Under the pieces are notes generated by a model. That model was given only the letters and a program-made list of their open reading frames with translations, had not been told where the DNA came from and made no database searches. From positions 1 to 14,708 of the forward strand of contig CAZILH010000024.1 of the NCBI GenBank assembly GCA_964540095.1: a stretch of 14,708 bases of DNA, in the 5' to 3' direction. The stretch comes from CALMZN01 sp964540095 (lineage in GTDB: Bacteria; Patescibacteriota; Patescibacteriia; UBA1558; GWA2-36-10). The position numbers were made by a program, and so were the translations under genes. Below are positions 7,104 to 13,978 of the stretch, in pieces. The first letter of the stretch is position 1; every line of letters starts with the position of its first letter.

Positions 7104-7116
7104 ATAACCTAGTAAA

Positions 7117-8025
7117 TTATTTCTGTCTAAAACCGCGGATAAAATCCTGCGCTGACATTATTTTTTTGCCAGCTGGTTGTAGTTCCAGTATTTCTAAAGC
7201 ATTAGTACCTGTGCCTAAGTACAGGTGATTTTGCTCAATAGATAATTCAGCTGGTTTTAATTTATTTTCAGAAATTTGCGCTGATATTATTTTGATCTCC
7301 ACATTGGATATTTTTGTATAGGCCGAGGGCCAAGGGTTATAAGCTCTGATTTTATTTTTGATAACATCGGCTGACTCATTCCAATCTATCAAGCCATCTT
7401 CTTTTTGTATCAAACCACAGATAGTTGCCTGATCGTCATTTTGAGCAACGGCGGTTGATTTTCCTTCTAGATAATCAATGATATTTTCTTTGAGCAAAAG
7501 CGCTCCAGCTTTGGCCAGCTTTTCGCTTAGGGTAATGAAATTATCTTGACTGCTTATTCTGACTTCTGATTGTTTGATGATCGGACCGTGATCCATTTTT
7601 TCATCCAACTGCATCAGTGTGACGGCAGTTTTTTGCTGGCCAGCCAAAAGAGCCGCCTGAATAGGCGAGGGACCGCGGAACTCTGGCAACTTGGAGGGAT
7701 GGATATTGATAGCCGGCAATTCTGATAAATCCAAAACATCTTGTTTGATTATTTTGCCATAAGCCACTACCACAAAAGTAGCGGGCAAATATTTCTTTAT
7801 TTCACTAATAAAACTATCATCCAATTTTTGTGAAGCTAAAACTGGCAATTTTTCTTTATCAGCCCAAAGTTTGACCACACTATCATTCATTTTACGACCA
7901 CGACCAGCTGGTTTAGCAACTTGGGTCACCACTGCCTGTACCAAGCCGATCTTATGCAATTCTTGCAAGCTAGGTAAAGAAAAAGAGGGCGTGCCCCAAA
8001 ATATAATTTTTTTATTGCTAGTCAT
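7117..8025 (-). CDS. fmt: Methionyl-tRNA formyltransferase
   Basis: A 302-residue cytosolic enzyme that transfers the formyl group of 10-formyl-tetrahydrofolate to Met-tRNA(fMet). The N-terminal Rossmann domain begins IIFWGTPSFSLPSL, with the AGRGRK loop at 40-45. The formyltransferase signature INIHPSKLPEFRGPSPIQ (107-123) provides the catalytic N107 and H109, and DHGPI provides D145, matching E. coli N106, H108 and D144. The usual TQPDKPAGRG is TQVAKPAGRG here. A C-terminal OB-like domain with GLIDWN and YNPWPSAYT completes the family layout. The length is near normal (about 310). Its ATG overlaps the def stop by one base, so translation is probably coupled to def. Together they run the formylation/deformylation cycle. 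Very secure. Confidence 0.97.
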   Translation of the reverse strand: MTSNKKIIFWGTPSFSLPSLQELHKIGLVQAVVTQVAKPAGRGRKMNDSVVKLWADKEKLPVLASQKLDDSFISEIKKYLPATFVVVAYGKIIKQDVLDLSELPAINIHPSKLPEFRGPSPIQAALLAGQQKTAVTLMQLDEKMDHGPIIKQSEVRISSQDNFITLSEKLAKAGALLLKENIIDYLEGKSTAVAQNDDQATICGLIQKEDGLIDWNESADVIKNKIRAYNPWPSAYTKISNVEIKIISAQISENKLKPAELSIEQNHLYLGTGTNALEILELQPAGKKIMSAQDFIRGFRQK

Positions 8026-8507
8026 TATTTTTTTAAACTATCCAAAATATCTTGGCCTTTAGTAATTTCTTCAGCGCGATCAATAAATAAAATGCCGTTT
8101 AAGTGGTCTAGTTCGTGTTGTAGAACAACTGCTTCTAAGCCCGACAGTTTATCTTTATGAATCAGCCCAGTCAAATCCTGATACTTGACGTGAACTTTTT
8201 TGGCCCTTCTGACTAGTCCAAATATTTTTGGCAAAGACAAACAACCCTCCTCACTTACTTCTTTATTTTTGGAAAAAAAAGTTATTTCTGGATTTACGTA
8301 TGTTTTGTAGTTTTTGGCATCAGCTTGCCCAATGATAAGCAAACGCTGGCCAATATTGACCTGAGGCGCCGCTAGCCCAATGCCGTCATCTTGGAACATG
8401 ACTTCAGCCATTTCCTCGGACAATTTTTGTAATTCATTATCAAAAACAGTGACTTTTTTGGCAGTCCGACGCAAAAATGTATCTGGGTATTTAATAATTT
8501 TTATCAT
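8025..8507 (-). CDS. def: Peptide deformylase
   Basis: A 160-residue metallohydrolase that removes the formyl group from the N-terminal Met of new proteins. All three family motifs are present: GIGLAAPQ (42-49), EEGCLSLP (86-93, with metal-ligand C89) and HELDH (131-135, HExxH). The start at 8507 (MIKIIKYPD) was chosen over an in-frame ATG at 8543. The family normally begins with this I-x-x-YPD strand, and a strong promoter (TTGACA, 17 nt, TATAGT) sits between the two ATGs, with its predicted start point at 8507. The stop overlaps the first base of fmt. The small 86-residue gene at 8573 diverges from it, using the same -35 region. Very secure. Confidence 0.97.
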   Translation of the reverse strand: MIKIIKYPDTFLRRTAKKVTVFDNELQKLSEEMAEVMFQDDGIGLAAPQVNIGQRLLIIGQADAKNYKTYVNPEITFFSKNKEVSEEGCLSLPKIFGLVRRAKKVHVKYQDLTGLIHKDKLSGLEAVVLQHELDHLNGILFIDRAEEITKGQDILDSLKK

Positions 8508-8514
8508 AAAATAT

Positions 8515-8543
8515 ACTATAACAATTTTATTTACTTTTGTCAA
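8515..8543 (-). promoter_or_regulatory. Promoter of def-fmt (leaderless)
   Basis: On the minus strand, TTGACA (8543-8538) is followed by a 17-nt spacer and TATAGT (8520-8515), an almost perfect sigma70-type promoter. Seven bases separate the -10 box from the def ATG (8507), so transcription should begin at or within a base of the start codon. The -35 box overlaps the -35 box of the divergent promoter at 8537-8566. Confidence 0.82.
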
Positions 8544-8566
8544 ATATATATAGCATCTGCTATAAT
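8537..8566 (+). promoter_or_regulatory. Promoter of the small gene at 8573 (leaderless)
   Basis: TTGTCA (8537-8542), an 18-nt spacer and a perfect TATAAT (8561-8566). Six bases (TAATTT) lie between the -10 box and the ATG at 8573, which puts the expected transcription start on the A of the ATG. The -35 box shares bases 8538-8542 with that of the def promoter on the other strand. Confidence 0.8.
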
Positions 8567-8572
8567 TAATTT

Positions 8573-8833
8573 ATGGACTCCATCCAAGACATATTCAAGA
8601 ATAAAAAAACCATAAAAGCCCCGGCCTTTGCTTGGCAGGAAATGGCTTTGAAAATTATTGCCGACCTTAGTGTTCCGCCATTCAAACGAAGCTCTGTTTT
8701 TAAGGTTTGCAAAGAACTAGATCGCAACTTCATTGAAAAATGTTTTGATGATACCAAGGAGCTAGCCAAAGAAGGCGAGCATTGGCGCTATTTTTTTAAA
8801 CTAGTTAACCAAAAAAAGGATAAGCCCAAATAA
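8573..8833 (+). CDS. Small conserved-looking helical protein, unknown function
   Basis: An 86-residue protein rich in charged helices, with no signal peptide or membrane segment. The core reads as three helices: AFAWQEMALKIIADL (18-32), KRSSVFKVCKELDRNFIEKC (38-57) and FDDTKELAKEGEHWRYFFKLV (58-78), ending in a Lys-rich tail. From memory, similar short proteins with a WQ-x-A...FKRSAVFK pattern occur in other Patescibacteria, but I cannot name a function. Its own strong promoter, a good terminator right at its stop and its isolation between two minus-strand genes argue that it is a real single-gene unit. The basic, helical make-up would fit a nucleic-acid or ribosome-binding role, which is a guess. 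The start at 8573 is fixed by the promoter position. Confidence 0.72.
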   Translation: MDSIQDIFKNKKTIKAPAFAWQEMALKIIADLSVPPFKRSSVFKVCKELDRNFIEKCFDDTKELAKEGEHWRYFFKLVNQKKDKPK

Positions 8834-8846
8834 ATGGGCTTATTTT
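8820..8846. terminator. Bidirectional intrinsic terminator between convergent genes
   Basis: A 9-bp perfect stem, ATAAGCCCA (8820-8828) with TGGGCTTAT (8835-8843), and a 6-nt loop. On the plus strand it is followed by TTTT (8843-8846). On the minus strand the exit side has a seven-T run (complement of 8811-8817). It can therefore end both the 8573 transcript and the 11092-8840 operon. Both stop codons (8831-8833 on plus, 8842-8840 on minus) lie inside it. Confidence 0.82.
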
Positions 8847-9628
8847 ATAATAAAATTTTCTACTAGATAGCCGATACCAAAGGGAGCTTGATAGCTTAAT
8901 TTCTGGGGCTCGTAATTAATCTCTTTTATAATCCCCAAAAGCAACAAGAGAGATCTTAAGGAACACTCTTTAGCTTCTTCAGCTAGAAATTTATCAAATT
9001 TTAGCAAAGAATCAAAATCTTTGTCAGCCAAAATTTTTATTATTTTTTGGTCAAACTCTTGAGCGCGTGGAGAATAACCAGCTGGGGAATCTTGATGCAA
9101 ACGATGAGACAAGTCGCCAGCCGCAATAATCGCCACACGCTTGCTGTATCCTTCTAGTTGTTCTTTTATCATTTCTCCGAATTTGACATGTTGGGCATAG
9201 TCGAGTTCTTTGGCTGGGTGCACTATGCAAACTTGGCAATTAGGCAGGTGGTTGGCCAAATAAAACAATGGCACTCCAGCGCCATAATCAATATTTTCCT
9301 CCGAGCTCAAAATAACGGGTATTTCGGTCTCCGTTGCTTCTTTTATTTTGTAGCCCAAAGCAATGTCGTTATTAAATTCTAGTTTAGTCACTAGATCGCC
9401 GAATCTTTTGAAGTTTATAGATATTTTTGGCTGTTGGTTGATGCTGAATGACTGATGATTCGGACTATGAGATGAGATCACCAGCAAAACATCGGGCTTG
9501 CGCGCATAAAGCTCGGCCTCGATATTGTGATAGGCCTCTAGAGTTTCTTTGAGGTGATTGATATTGTCTTTCCCCACCTCGGGAATTAGCAGGGGCGGAT
9601 GGGGGACAAAGCAAGAAAAAACAATCAT
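8840..9628 (-). CDS. LigB/class III extradiol dioxygenase-fold protein
   Basis: A 262-residue cytosolic protein of the LigB superfamily, resembling the COG3885 and AMMECR1-associated (MEMO-like) branch. It begins CFVPHPPLLIPEVG (6-19), with candidate metal ligand H10. It continues with VISSHSPNH (50-58; H54, H58), DYGAGVPLFYL (114-124), AAGDLSHRLH (169-178; H175), KECSLRSL (220-227; E221) and a C-terminal APFGIGYLVE. These match the conserved blocks of the family. True dioxygenases cleave catechol-type rings with Fe(II), but AMMECR1/MEMO relatives have no confirmed substrate, so I give no reaction. The start is 3 nt after the stop of the lysozyme-like gene, so it is the second gene of that operon. 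No AMMECR1 domain or radical-SAM partner lies in this window. Confidence 0.82.
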   Translation of the reverse strand: MIVFSCFVPHPPLLIPEVGKDNINHLKETLEAYHNIEAELYARKPDVLLVISSHSPNHQSFSINQQPKISINFKRFGDLVTKLEFNNDIALGYKIKEATETEIPVILSSEENIDYGAGVPLFYLANHLPNCQVCIVHPAKELDYAQHVKFGEMIKEQLEGYSKRVAIIAAGDLSHRLHQDSPAGYSPRAQEFDQKIIKILADKDFDSLLKFDKFLAEEAKECSLRSLLLLLGIIKEINYEPQKLSYQAPFGIGYLVENFIIK

Positions 9629-9631
9629 TTT

Positions 9632-11092
9632 TTATATTTTAAGATTTTCACCAGCGTCATGCAAGTTTAAAACGCGTTCGGAAATTGTCTTGATGTTTGC
9701 CCAAGAATAACCCAAGTTATTAAATGTCTCGGCATCACTAATCCAACGACGCTGACCATTGGCAATTACATAAACATTGGCTTCGGTCTTGGTTTTTACT
9801 AGCGTGCCATCTTTCAACACTACGGGCAGATCGTTATCATAGGTGTCCAAAGTTGCTTGAGCAATGTTGGTTATTTTTAAGGTCGGAAAATTCAGCGTAA
9901 TAATCAGCGGATCAATAATAGGGGATTTGATGTTGTCTTTTACATAGTACACTCCGTTGGTTTTGGTACTACGCAACAATTTTCCCAGTGGATATTTGGT
10001 ATCAGCAGTCAGGGCCTGTCCATCTGGTATAGCGTCTAAATCATCTTGTTTCACAACCACCACTTCATCAGCGCTAAAGCCCAATTGTCTAAACACTTCT
10101 TTGTTAGTAATCAATCTTTTGACCAAACCATCTATCAAATATCTTTGTCCGATGGGGTTTTCCAAAATAGAATAGTTGGGGTATTTTATTTCCGGACCAT
10201 CAGGGAATTTAGCAATTTCTTCTGGGCTGATTTTTTGCACATCTTTGGGATTGTATCTAGACACCAAGGCGTTGTTGTTAACAAAAAGCATTTTTTGACC
10301 ATTGCTGATCAAATAAATTGACTTTATGTCATCTCCGGCCTTGGCTTGCACTACTGCGCCATGAGGAAGCAATCCTTTTACAACTTGGCCAGCCACTCCA
10401 AAGCCATATCTCTCCCAAATAGTGGCAAACAACAAATTGCCATGCAAGTGAGGAGTGTAGACATACATAGCGGCTGTAATGCGGTTGGCTGGCGTCACAA
10501 TTTTTCCATCAATATTGGATGGCACACCTGGCTGAAATGGCCTAGTGTGGATATTATCGATGTAGTCCCTAAACTGCAAAGCGGCCGCGCGAACTTGTTT
10601 GCCAAATCCTTGCCATTGCGGATTGCAGGCCTGTCCATCAAAACAATAATAGCCCGTGGCATAGTCCAAGGATCTTTGATCAAAATCGGCTCTTTCAATT
10701 ACTCCTTGCTCTTTTTGCAGGGTAGTGATAATAAATTTAGGATTTATTTTGGCTTCAATAGAAGCATTGTAAATAATTTCGGCCGCTGATCTAGCCCTGG
10801 TATAAGCCAGACGTAAATTTTCATCCATAGTTATCAACTCACCGGGCCCTGGGTTGTAGCCAGTAAAAAAATAATTTTGTAAATAACTATTTTTTGACCG
10901 CAAAAATTCTTGAATCTGAGCCAAAGTCATGGCATCAAAATCCTGAGCTTCTTCATCAGAAATTATCACATTATAGTCAAAATCCGCTTTGTTGCTATCA
11001 ACTTGCGCCTGAGTAGGCATAGCCGCAAAAACCAGAGTCAATAAACCAATTAAACCCAATATTTTACGGGTATTTTTCTTTATATTTTTCAT
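9632..11092 (-). CDS. Secreted lysozyme-like protein with about four C-terminal repeats
   Basis: A 486-residue exported protein. The signal peptide covers about 1-30 (KNIKKNTRK, a Leu-rich core, then PTQAQ). A helical, lysozyme/transglycosylase-like domain (about 40-235) contains SAAEIIYNASIEAKINPKF, then LQKEQG with candidate catalytic E128, ATGYYCFDGQAC (a possible disulphide, C150-C156) and YVYTPHLHGN. The protein is probably a peptidoglycan-cleaving enzyme, though activity is not proven. The C-terminal half is about four degenerate ~60-residue modules (about 240-300, 302-358, 366-420 and 423-480). Each has a short YLI/YVI-x-NG-x-+ hairpin and a later F-x-x-LG-x-x-x-x-x-V segment. Similar repeats occur on Patescibacteria surface proteins as I recall them. 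A leaderless promoter drives it, and a LigB-fold gene follows 3 nt later. Confidence 0.8.
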   Translation of the reverse strand: MKNIKKNTRKILGLIGLLTLVFAAMPTQAQVDSNKADFDYNVIISDEEAQDFDAMTLAQIQEFLRSKNSYLQNYFFTGYNPGPGELITMDENLRLAYTRARSAAEIIYNASIEAKINPKFIITTLQKEQGVIERADFDQRSLDYATGYYCFDGQACNPQWQGFGKQVRAAALQFRDYIDNIHTRPFQPGVPSNIDGKIVTPANRITAAMYVYTPHLHGNLLFATIWERYGFGVAGQVVKGLLPHGAVVQAKAGDDIKSIYLISNGQKMLFVNNNALVSRYNPKDVQKISPEEIAKFPDGPEIKYPNYSILENPIGQRYLIDGLVKRLITNKEVFRQLGFSADEVVVVKQDDLDAIPDGQALTADTKYPLGKLLRSTKTNGVYYVKDNIKSPIIDPLIITLNFPTLKITNIAQATLDTYDNDLPVVLKDGTLVKTKTEANVYVIANGQRRWISDAETFNNLGYSWANIKTISERVLNLHDAGENLKI

Positions 11093-11098
11093 TGGTTT

Positions 11099-11127
11099 AT
11101 TATAGCAAAAAAAGCTAATATCACCAA
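11099..11127 (-). promoter_or_regulatory. Promoter of the lysozyme-like operon (leaderless)
   Basis: On the minus strand, TTGGTG (11127-11122), a 17-nt spacer and a perfect TATAAT (11104-11099), followed by AAACCA and the ATG at 11092. The six-base gap puts the expected transcription start on the start codon. The -35 box is only a partial match. The divergent thpR promoter begins 8 nt away. Confidence 0.72.
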
Positions 11128-11135
11128 ATAAATGT

Positions 11136-11164
11136 TTGATTTTTGGCTTATTTTAGGTTAAAAT
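11136..11164 (+). promoter_or_regulatory. Promoter of thpR-GT26-gltX (leaderless)
   Basis: TTGATT (11136-11141), a 17-nt spacer and TAAAAT (11159-11164). Six bases (AGGATT) then lead to the ATG at 11171, so the transcript should start at the ATG. It stands back-to-back with the promoter at 11099-11127, and only 8 nt separate the two -35 boxes. Confidence 0.75.
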
Positions 11165-11170
11165 AGGATT

Positions 11171-11722
11171 ATGGAATATTTACGATTGTTTATAAGTGTG
11201 CCAGTGGATATTGGTTTGGCCAAAAAAATCCACAAGCAATTTACCGCTCTTGATCTGCCTTGGGAGAGTATGCGCTTGGTTTTGCCTGAGCAAATGCACA
11301 TTACTCTAAAATTTTTTAGTGCCACACCATTGGACAAGCTACCAGAAATTATCTCCACCCTAGAGGGTGTCAAAACCACTGGCCAGGGTCTTGATTTGAC
11401 TTTGGAGCAGGCCATGGTGACTCCCTTAAATCATCCCGAAGTAATTTCTATGCGCCTGCAAGAAAACCAAGAGCTATCCAATCTTTATAACGCTATTGAG
11501 CAAGCTTTATTTTCGGCTGGGCTGGCCCACTTAGAAAGTCGAAAATTTAATCCGCACTTGACGCTAGCCAGAATAAAAAAAAGAGTAGAAATGGCTGAGC
11601 TGGCTCCCTTGACTGACTGGAAAGCGAACAACTTTTTTTCCGCTAGTTATTTTAGTTTGATGCAAAGTGAGCTCACTCCTCGCGGGCCAATTTATACCAC
11701 TTTGCAAGATTTTGAATTATGA
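11171..11722 (+). CDS. thpR: RNA 2',3'-cyclic phosphodiesterase (2H/LigT family)
   Basis: A 183-residue 2H phosphoesterase. Two HxTx catalytic motifs are present, HITL (43-46) and HLTL (129-132), each followed by the usual strand (KFF and ARI). The N-terminus YLRLFISVPV matches the family. Such enzymes hydrolyse 2',3'-cyclic phosphates at RNA ends to 2'-phosphates, and some have weak 2'-5' RNA ligase activity. The length is normal (about 175-190). It is the first gene of a three-gene overlapping operon with its own leaderless promoter, and its stop overlaps the next ATG (ATGA). Co-transcription with gltX suggests RNA or tRNA-end maintenance, but that is only an inference. The gene symbol follows the usual family naming. 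Confidence 0.92.
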   Translation: MEYLRLFISVPVDIGLAKKIHKQFTALDLPWESMRLVLPEQMHITLKFFSATPLDKLPEIISTLEGVKTTGQGLDLTLEQAMVTPLNHPEVISMRLQENQELSNLYNAIEQALFSAGLAHLESRKFNPHLTLARIKKRVEMAELAPLTDWKANNFFSASYFSLMQSELTPRGPIYTTLQDFEL

Positions 11723-12456
11723 ATGTAGTTGACTACCAACTTTTTAACATTAAAGTCCAAAAAATTCCTGATTTAAAATTGCGGGAGCTTTTACAATCTT
11801 TTTTAAACTCTGATGCCCAGCACCAAATTGTCACTGTTAACCCTGAATTTATTTTAACAGCCAAAAAAAATAATTTATTTGCGCAGATTATAAATGAAGC
11901 TAGTTTATCAACTATTGATGGCACTGGCATAATCCATGCTTTGCAGTTTTTGGGTCATGATATTTCTATTGATGACCGGCTGACTGGCGCCAAATTGATT
12001 TACAAGCTAATTGATTTGGCTATTTTCAACGATGCTAAAGTATTATTTTGTCTTTATAGCCAGGGCCTAACCAACGAAGAAAGACTAAGACCAGTCTTGG
12101 AACAAAAATTTCCCAAATTGCGTTTCAAAATAGGCGATGAAAATAATAGTGTCTTGTTGGCTAACATGTACAAACCGACCATCATTTTAGCCACTATGGG
12201 CGCGCCCAAACAAGATTTGTGGCTCTATGAAAATTTGAGTAAAATGCCGAGCGTCCGCTTGGCGGTCGGAGTAGGCGGAGCAGTTGATTTCTTGTCCGGC
12301 GCTCTCCCGCGAGCGCCAAAAGTTATGCGCACCTTGGGCTGGGAGTGGCTCTGGCGACTGATGAAACAACCCAGAAGAATAAAAAGAATTTATCGCTCGA
12401 TTTTTGTTTTTTATTATAATGTTTTAAAATATAAATATGCCAAAACCCAAAAATAA
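11719..12456 (+). CDS. WecG/TagA/CpsF family (GT26) glycosyltransferase
   Basis: A 245-residue GT26 enzyme. It transfers a sugar such as ManNAc or ManNAcA from a UDP donor to a lipid-linked acceptor on the cytoplasmic membrane face. Family motifs in order are TVNPEF (39-44), STIDGTG (64-70) with the likely catalytic D67, DRLTGAKL (86-93), TMGAPKQDLW (159-168), GVGGAVDFLSG (184-194) and RAPKVMRTLGWEWLWRL (198-214). The last is followed by a basic tail (QPRRIKRIYRS) thought to bind the membrane. The length is normal. The start overlaps thpR by 4 nt and the end overlaps gltX by 20 nt. With the GT2 at 3693, this is the second envelope-glycan enzyme of the window. The donor and acceptor cannot be read from the sequence. 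Confidence 0.92.
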   Translation: MNVVDYQLFNIKVQKIPDLKLRELLQSFLNSDAQHQIVTVNPEFILTAKKNNLFAQIINEASLSTIDGTGIIHALQFLGHDISIDDRLTGAKLIYKLIDLAIFNDAKVLFCLYSQGLTNEERLRPVLEQKFPKLRFKIGDENNSVLLANMYKPTIILATMGAPKQDLWLYENLSKMPSVRLAVGVGGAVDFLSGALPRAPKVMRTLGWEWLWRLMKQPRRIKRIYRSIFVFYYNVLKYKYAKTQK

Positions 12457-13918
12457 TATCCGCACTAGATTTGCGCCGAGCCCTACTGGCTATCTGCATA
12501 TCGGGGGCCTAAGAACTGCCCTGTATTCTTATTTACTAGCCAAAAAAAATAAAGGTGTTTTTATTTTACGTCTAGAAGACACTGACCAAGAAAGATTGGT
12601 CCCGGGCGCGGCTGAAAAACTTGTCGAGGCCTTAAATAATTTTGGACTCACTCCTGATGAGGGTCTTATGATGTCAGCCGGCAAAATAAGCAGTCGTGGT
12701 AAGTATGGTCCCTATATTCAATCTGAAAAAATAGCTTATTACCAAAAAATTGCTCAACAATTAGTGACTGAAAATAAGGCCTATTACTGCTTTTGCTCTA
12801 CGGCCAGAATAGAGGAGTTGCGCAATAAACAAAGGGCTGACAAGCAAATACCCAAATATGATGGTTTTTGTCGCAATATTGAGCCGTCAGAGGCCTCCAA
12901 ACGCCTCAAAATGGGCCATAAAGCCGTGATTAGGTACAAATGCTTACCCGACACCAAAGTCACTTTTGAGGACAAAATATACGGCCAAATTACGGTCAAA
13001 AGTGATGATTTGGATGACTTTGTTATTTTAAAATCTGACGGTTTTCCGACCTATCACTTGGCCAATGTAATTGATGATCATGATATGAAAATCACGCAGG
13101 TCATCAGGGGAGAGGAATGGTTGCCATCCACACCAAAGCATGTTTTGTTGTATCAAGCATTAAATTACCAAATACCAGAGTTTGTACACTTACCGCTACT
13201 TTTGAATCCTGATCGCAGTAAATTGTCCAAAAGACAGGGTGATGTGGCGGCCGAAGATTTCCTGACACAGGGATACTTACCAGAAGTCCTGCTCAATTAT
13301 GTGGCGCTTTTGGGTTGGAACCCCGGCACTGAACAAGAAATTTTTTCCTTAAGCGAATTAGTCAAGTCCTTTTCTTTGGAAAAAATAAATAAATCTGGCG
13401 CTATATTTGATCGTCAAAAATTGGACTGGTTTAACGCTGAATATATTAGAAAAATATTAGCTGGACAAGGAAAAGAATATAAAAATTTAGTTGCTTTATC
13501 AGCCACTTATTTGCCCCAAAACAAAGACAAAGCCGAAGCAGTTTTGAAATTGTTTGGTAGCCGTATTAATAAGCTTAGTGAGTTGACTGAGCTGTCCAAA
13601 TTTTTGTGGCAATTGCCAAAATATGAGGTCAGTAAATTAATCTTCAAAAAAAGCACGGCTCAAAATACCAAGCTTGGTCTGCAACTGGCTTATGACGCTC
13701 TAAATAGCGCTTCTGCCAAACAATGGAAAAATGAAGAACTAAATAAATTACTGCAAGATATTGTCACAAAAAATAATTTGACTCCAGGCGATGTTTTCTG
13801 GCCAATCCGTTTTGCTTTGTCTGGGCTAGACAAAAGTCCGTCTCCTGTGGAGCTCCTAGAATTTTTGGGCAAAGAGGAGAGTTTGAAGAGAATTGCTTTG
13901 GGGATTGAGAAGGTGTAG
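12437..13918 (+). CDS. gltX: Glutamyl-tRNA synthetase
   Basis: A 493-residue class I aminoacyl-tRNA synthetase that charges tRNA(Glu). The HIGH-type motif is PSPTGYLHIGGLRTALY (15-30 within the Rossmann fold), and FILRLEDTDQERL (42-54) follows. The KMSKS-type loop is KLSKRQGDV (262-270), and a helical anticodon-binding domain fills residues ~300-493. A zinc-like region has C118 and C120 (YYCFCS) and C145 (YDGFCRN), but the fourth ligand seen in E. coli (His) is Asn147. The ATG at 12437 lies 20 nt inside the GT26 gene. It is kept because the conserved RTRFAPSPTG begins at residue 9 and there is no later suitable start. No terminator is obvious after the stop. Whether it also charges tRNA(Gln) for an amidotransferase route cannot be judged here. 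Confidence 0.97.
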   Translation: MPKPKNNIRTRFAPSPTGYLHIGGLRTALYSYLLAKKNKGVFILRLEDTDQERLVPGAAEKLVEALNNFGLTPDEGLMMSAGKISSRGKYGPYIQSEKIAYYQKIAQQLVTENKAYYCFCSTARIEELRNKQRADKQIPKYDGFCRNIEPSEASKRLKMGHKAVIRYKCLPDTKVTFEDKIYGQITVKSDDLDDFVILKSDGFPTYHLANVIDDHDMKITQVIRGEEWLPSTPKHVLLYQALNYQIPEFVHLPLLLNPDRSKLSKRQGDVAAEDFLTQGYLPEVLLNYVALLGWNPGTEQEIFSLSELVKSFSLEKINKSGAIFDRQKLDWFNAEYIRKILAGQGKEYKNLVALSATYLPQNKDKAEAVLKLFGSRINKLSELTELSKFLWQLPKYEVSKLIFKKSTAQNTKLGLQLAYDALNSASAKQWKNEELNKLLQDIVTKNNLTPGDVFWPIRFALSGLDKSPSPVELLEFLGKEESLKRIALGIEKV

Positions 13919-13978
13919 GTTGATGAGTAAAATTAAAAAATACAATATAAATAATAAAATATTTATTTTATAACTAAT

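Noticed and set aside
7099..7113. CTAG-loop-CTAG hairpin between the convergent genes at 7103 and 7117
   Set aside because: The stem is only 4 bp of a self-complementary tetramer with no T-run on either side, too weak for a terminator.
8025..8543. Longer peptide deformylase starting at the ATG at 8543
   Set aside because: The extra 12 residues do not fit the family, and the def promoter lies within this extension with its predicted start at 8507.
10346..10789. 147-codon plus-strand open frame inside the lysozyme-like gene
   Set aside because: It is antisense to a gene with a signal peptide, a recognisable domain and a promoter, and its own translation shows no family motif.
13969..13974. 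TATAAC box before the alpha/beta hydrolase
   Set aside because: It would suggest another near-leaderless start, but the gap is 4 nt and there is no -35 element, so it was left out of the leaderless set.
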